Under the pieces are notes generated by a model. That model ran no database searches, was not told the origin of the DNA, and was given only the letters and a program-made list of their open reading frames with translations. The position numbers and the translations under genes were made by a program. From contig NZ_CALHXD010000002.1 of assembly GCF_938040115.1 (NCBI RefSeq), positions 1 to 6,420 of the forward strand: a DNA stretch of 6,420 bases. Reading direction: 5' to 3'. The stretch is from an uncultured Campylobacter sp. (GTDB lineage: Bacteria; Campylobacterota; Campylobacteria; Campylobacterales; Campylobacteraceae). Positions within the stretch are counted from its first letter, which is position 1, and each line of letters begins with the position of its first letter. Positions 5,863 to 6,420 of the stretch are shown piece by piece.

Positions 5863-6420
5863 AGGCGAGAATTTTGGCGGGATTGGCGTGCGCCGTCCTC
5901 GTATTTTCGGGATATGCCGAAGCTAAAGAAGAACAAAAATCCTCTAGCTCGGTACAAACTCAAAAAGTAGAGCAAAAAAATAAATCAAAATTATCTGACG
6001 GCAAAGATGCGAAGGATCTAGATATCTTGCGTTCGGCTAACGACGTTATGGATGAAGAAGAGGTAAAGTTGGTCGATATAAACTGGACGAAACCTGCCGC
6101 GGGCGAAGCGCAAAGATACGAGCGTTCTTTTGAAAACGCACCGCCGATGATACCTCATGATTTAGAGGGTTTGATACCGATAACTGCGGATAATAATATG
6201 TGCGTTACGTGCCATATGCCTGAGGTCGCGAAAGACGTAGGCGCTACGCCGATCCCTAAATCGCACCTTTACAGTATAAGATTTAATAAAGATAAAGGCG
6301 GCGAACTAAGTCAAGATCGCTATAACTGCACCACTTGCCACGTTCCTCAAGCGAACGTTAAACCGCGCGTGAAAAATAACTTCAAGCCTGACTTTAGCCG
6401 TCAGCAAGACGCGCAACACC
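5859..6420 (+). CDS. napB: Dihaem c-type cytochrome NapB, C-terminus cut by window edge
   Basis: NapB is the small periplasmic cytochrome that hands electrons to NapA. The frame runs from an ATG overlapping the napH stop (ATGA) to the window edge, 187 residues without a stop; AAAGGAG at 5844-5850 lies 8 bases upstream. A Sec signal (MKARILAGLACAVLVFSGYAEA) with likely cleavage after residue 22 suits export of the apoprotein before haem attachment. Two haem c motifs are present, C-V-T-C-H at 115-119 and C-T-T-C-H at 157-161, with likely distal histidines H100 (PPMIPHD) and H136 (PKSHL). The conserved stretch ERSFENAPPMIPHDLEGL confirms the family. Between the signal and the conserved part, residues 23-50 are rich in Lys, Ser, Gln and Glu, a tract longer than in most NapB proteins I know. 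Only a short C-terminal tail should be missing. Confidence 0.96.
   Translation, partial: MKARILAGLACAVLVFSGYAEAKEEQKSSSSVQTQKVEQKNKSKLSDGKDAKDLDILRSANDVMDEEEVKLVDINWTKPAAGEAQRYERSFENAPPMIPHDLEGLIPITADNNMCVTCHMPEVAKDVGATPIPKSHLYSIRFNKDKGGELSQDRYNCTTCHVPQANVKPRVKNNFKPDFSRQQDAQH

Noticed and set aside
1..6420. CRISPR arrays, insertion sequences, tRNA or rRNA genes, phage or defence genes
   Set aside because: No spaced direct repeats, transposase-like frames, terminal inverted repeats or recognisable tRNA/rRNA segments were seen. Most of the window is an ordinary nap operon.

Overview
The window looks like chromosomal DNA from a Campylobacter-type epsilonproteobacterium. The main evidence is the periplasmic nitrate reductase gene order napA-napG-napH-napB with no napC, which is the arrangement known from Campylobacter and Wolinella. 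A NapA of 928 residues, much longer than the roughly 830 of enterobacterial NapA, and the frequent word AAATTTG in non-coding DNA agree with this. Coding DNA is fairly GC-rich for the group (one 60-base line inside napA has 35 G+C), which points to a non-thermophilic, oral-type species (showae/rectus/curvus/gracilis-like) rather than C. jejuni. The species call is inference.

Layout. Bases 1-261 (minus strand) hold the 5' part of a small lipoprotein gene that runs off the left edge. After a 126-base gap, 388-903 (minus) encodes a ClbS/DfsB-family four-helix-bundle protein. Bases 904-1511 form a 608-base, very AT-rich divergent intergenic region. It holds a probable promoter for the leftward gene, a hairpin-like inverted repeat with a 16-bp perfect palindrome inside it, and a 9+9-bp inverted repeat just upstream of the napA ribosome binding site. 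From 1512 to the right edge the plus strand carries napA, napG, napH and most of napB, all in frame and intact. NapA and napG are 2 bases apart, and napG/napH and napH/napB each overlap by 4 bases (ATGA).

How the genes work together. NapH (membrane) and NapG (periplasmic, four [4Fe-4S] clusters) form the quinol dehydrogenase. Electrons pass to the dihaem cytochrome NapB and then to the Mo-bisMGD/[4Fe-4S] subunit NapA, which reduces nitrate to nitrite in the periplasm. The remaining genes (napL, napD, sometimes napF) would be expected beyond the right edge.

I found no clearly undescribed system. The least explained parts are the ClbS-like protein next to a nitrate respiration operon, the two dyads in the intergenic region, an extra charged N-terminal linker on NapB, and the truncated lipoprotein.
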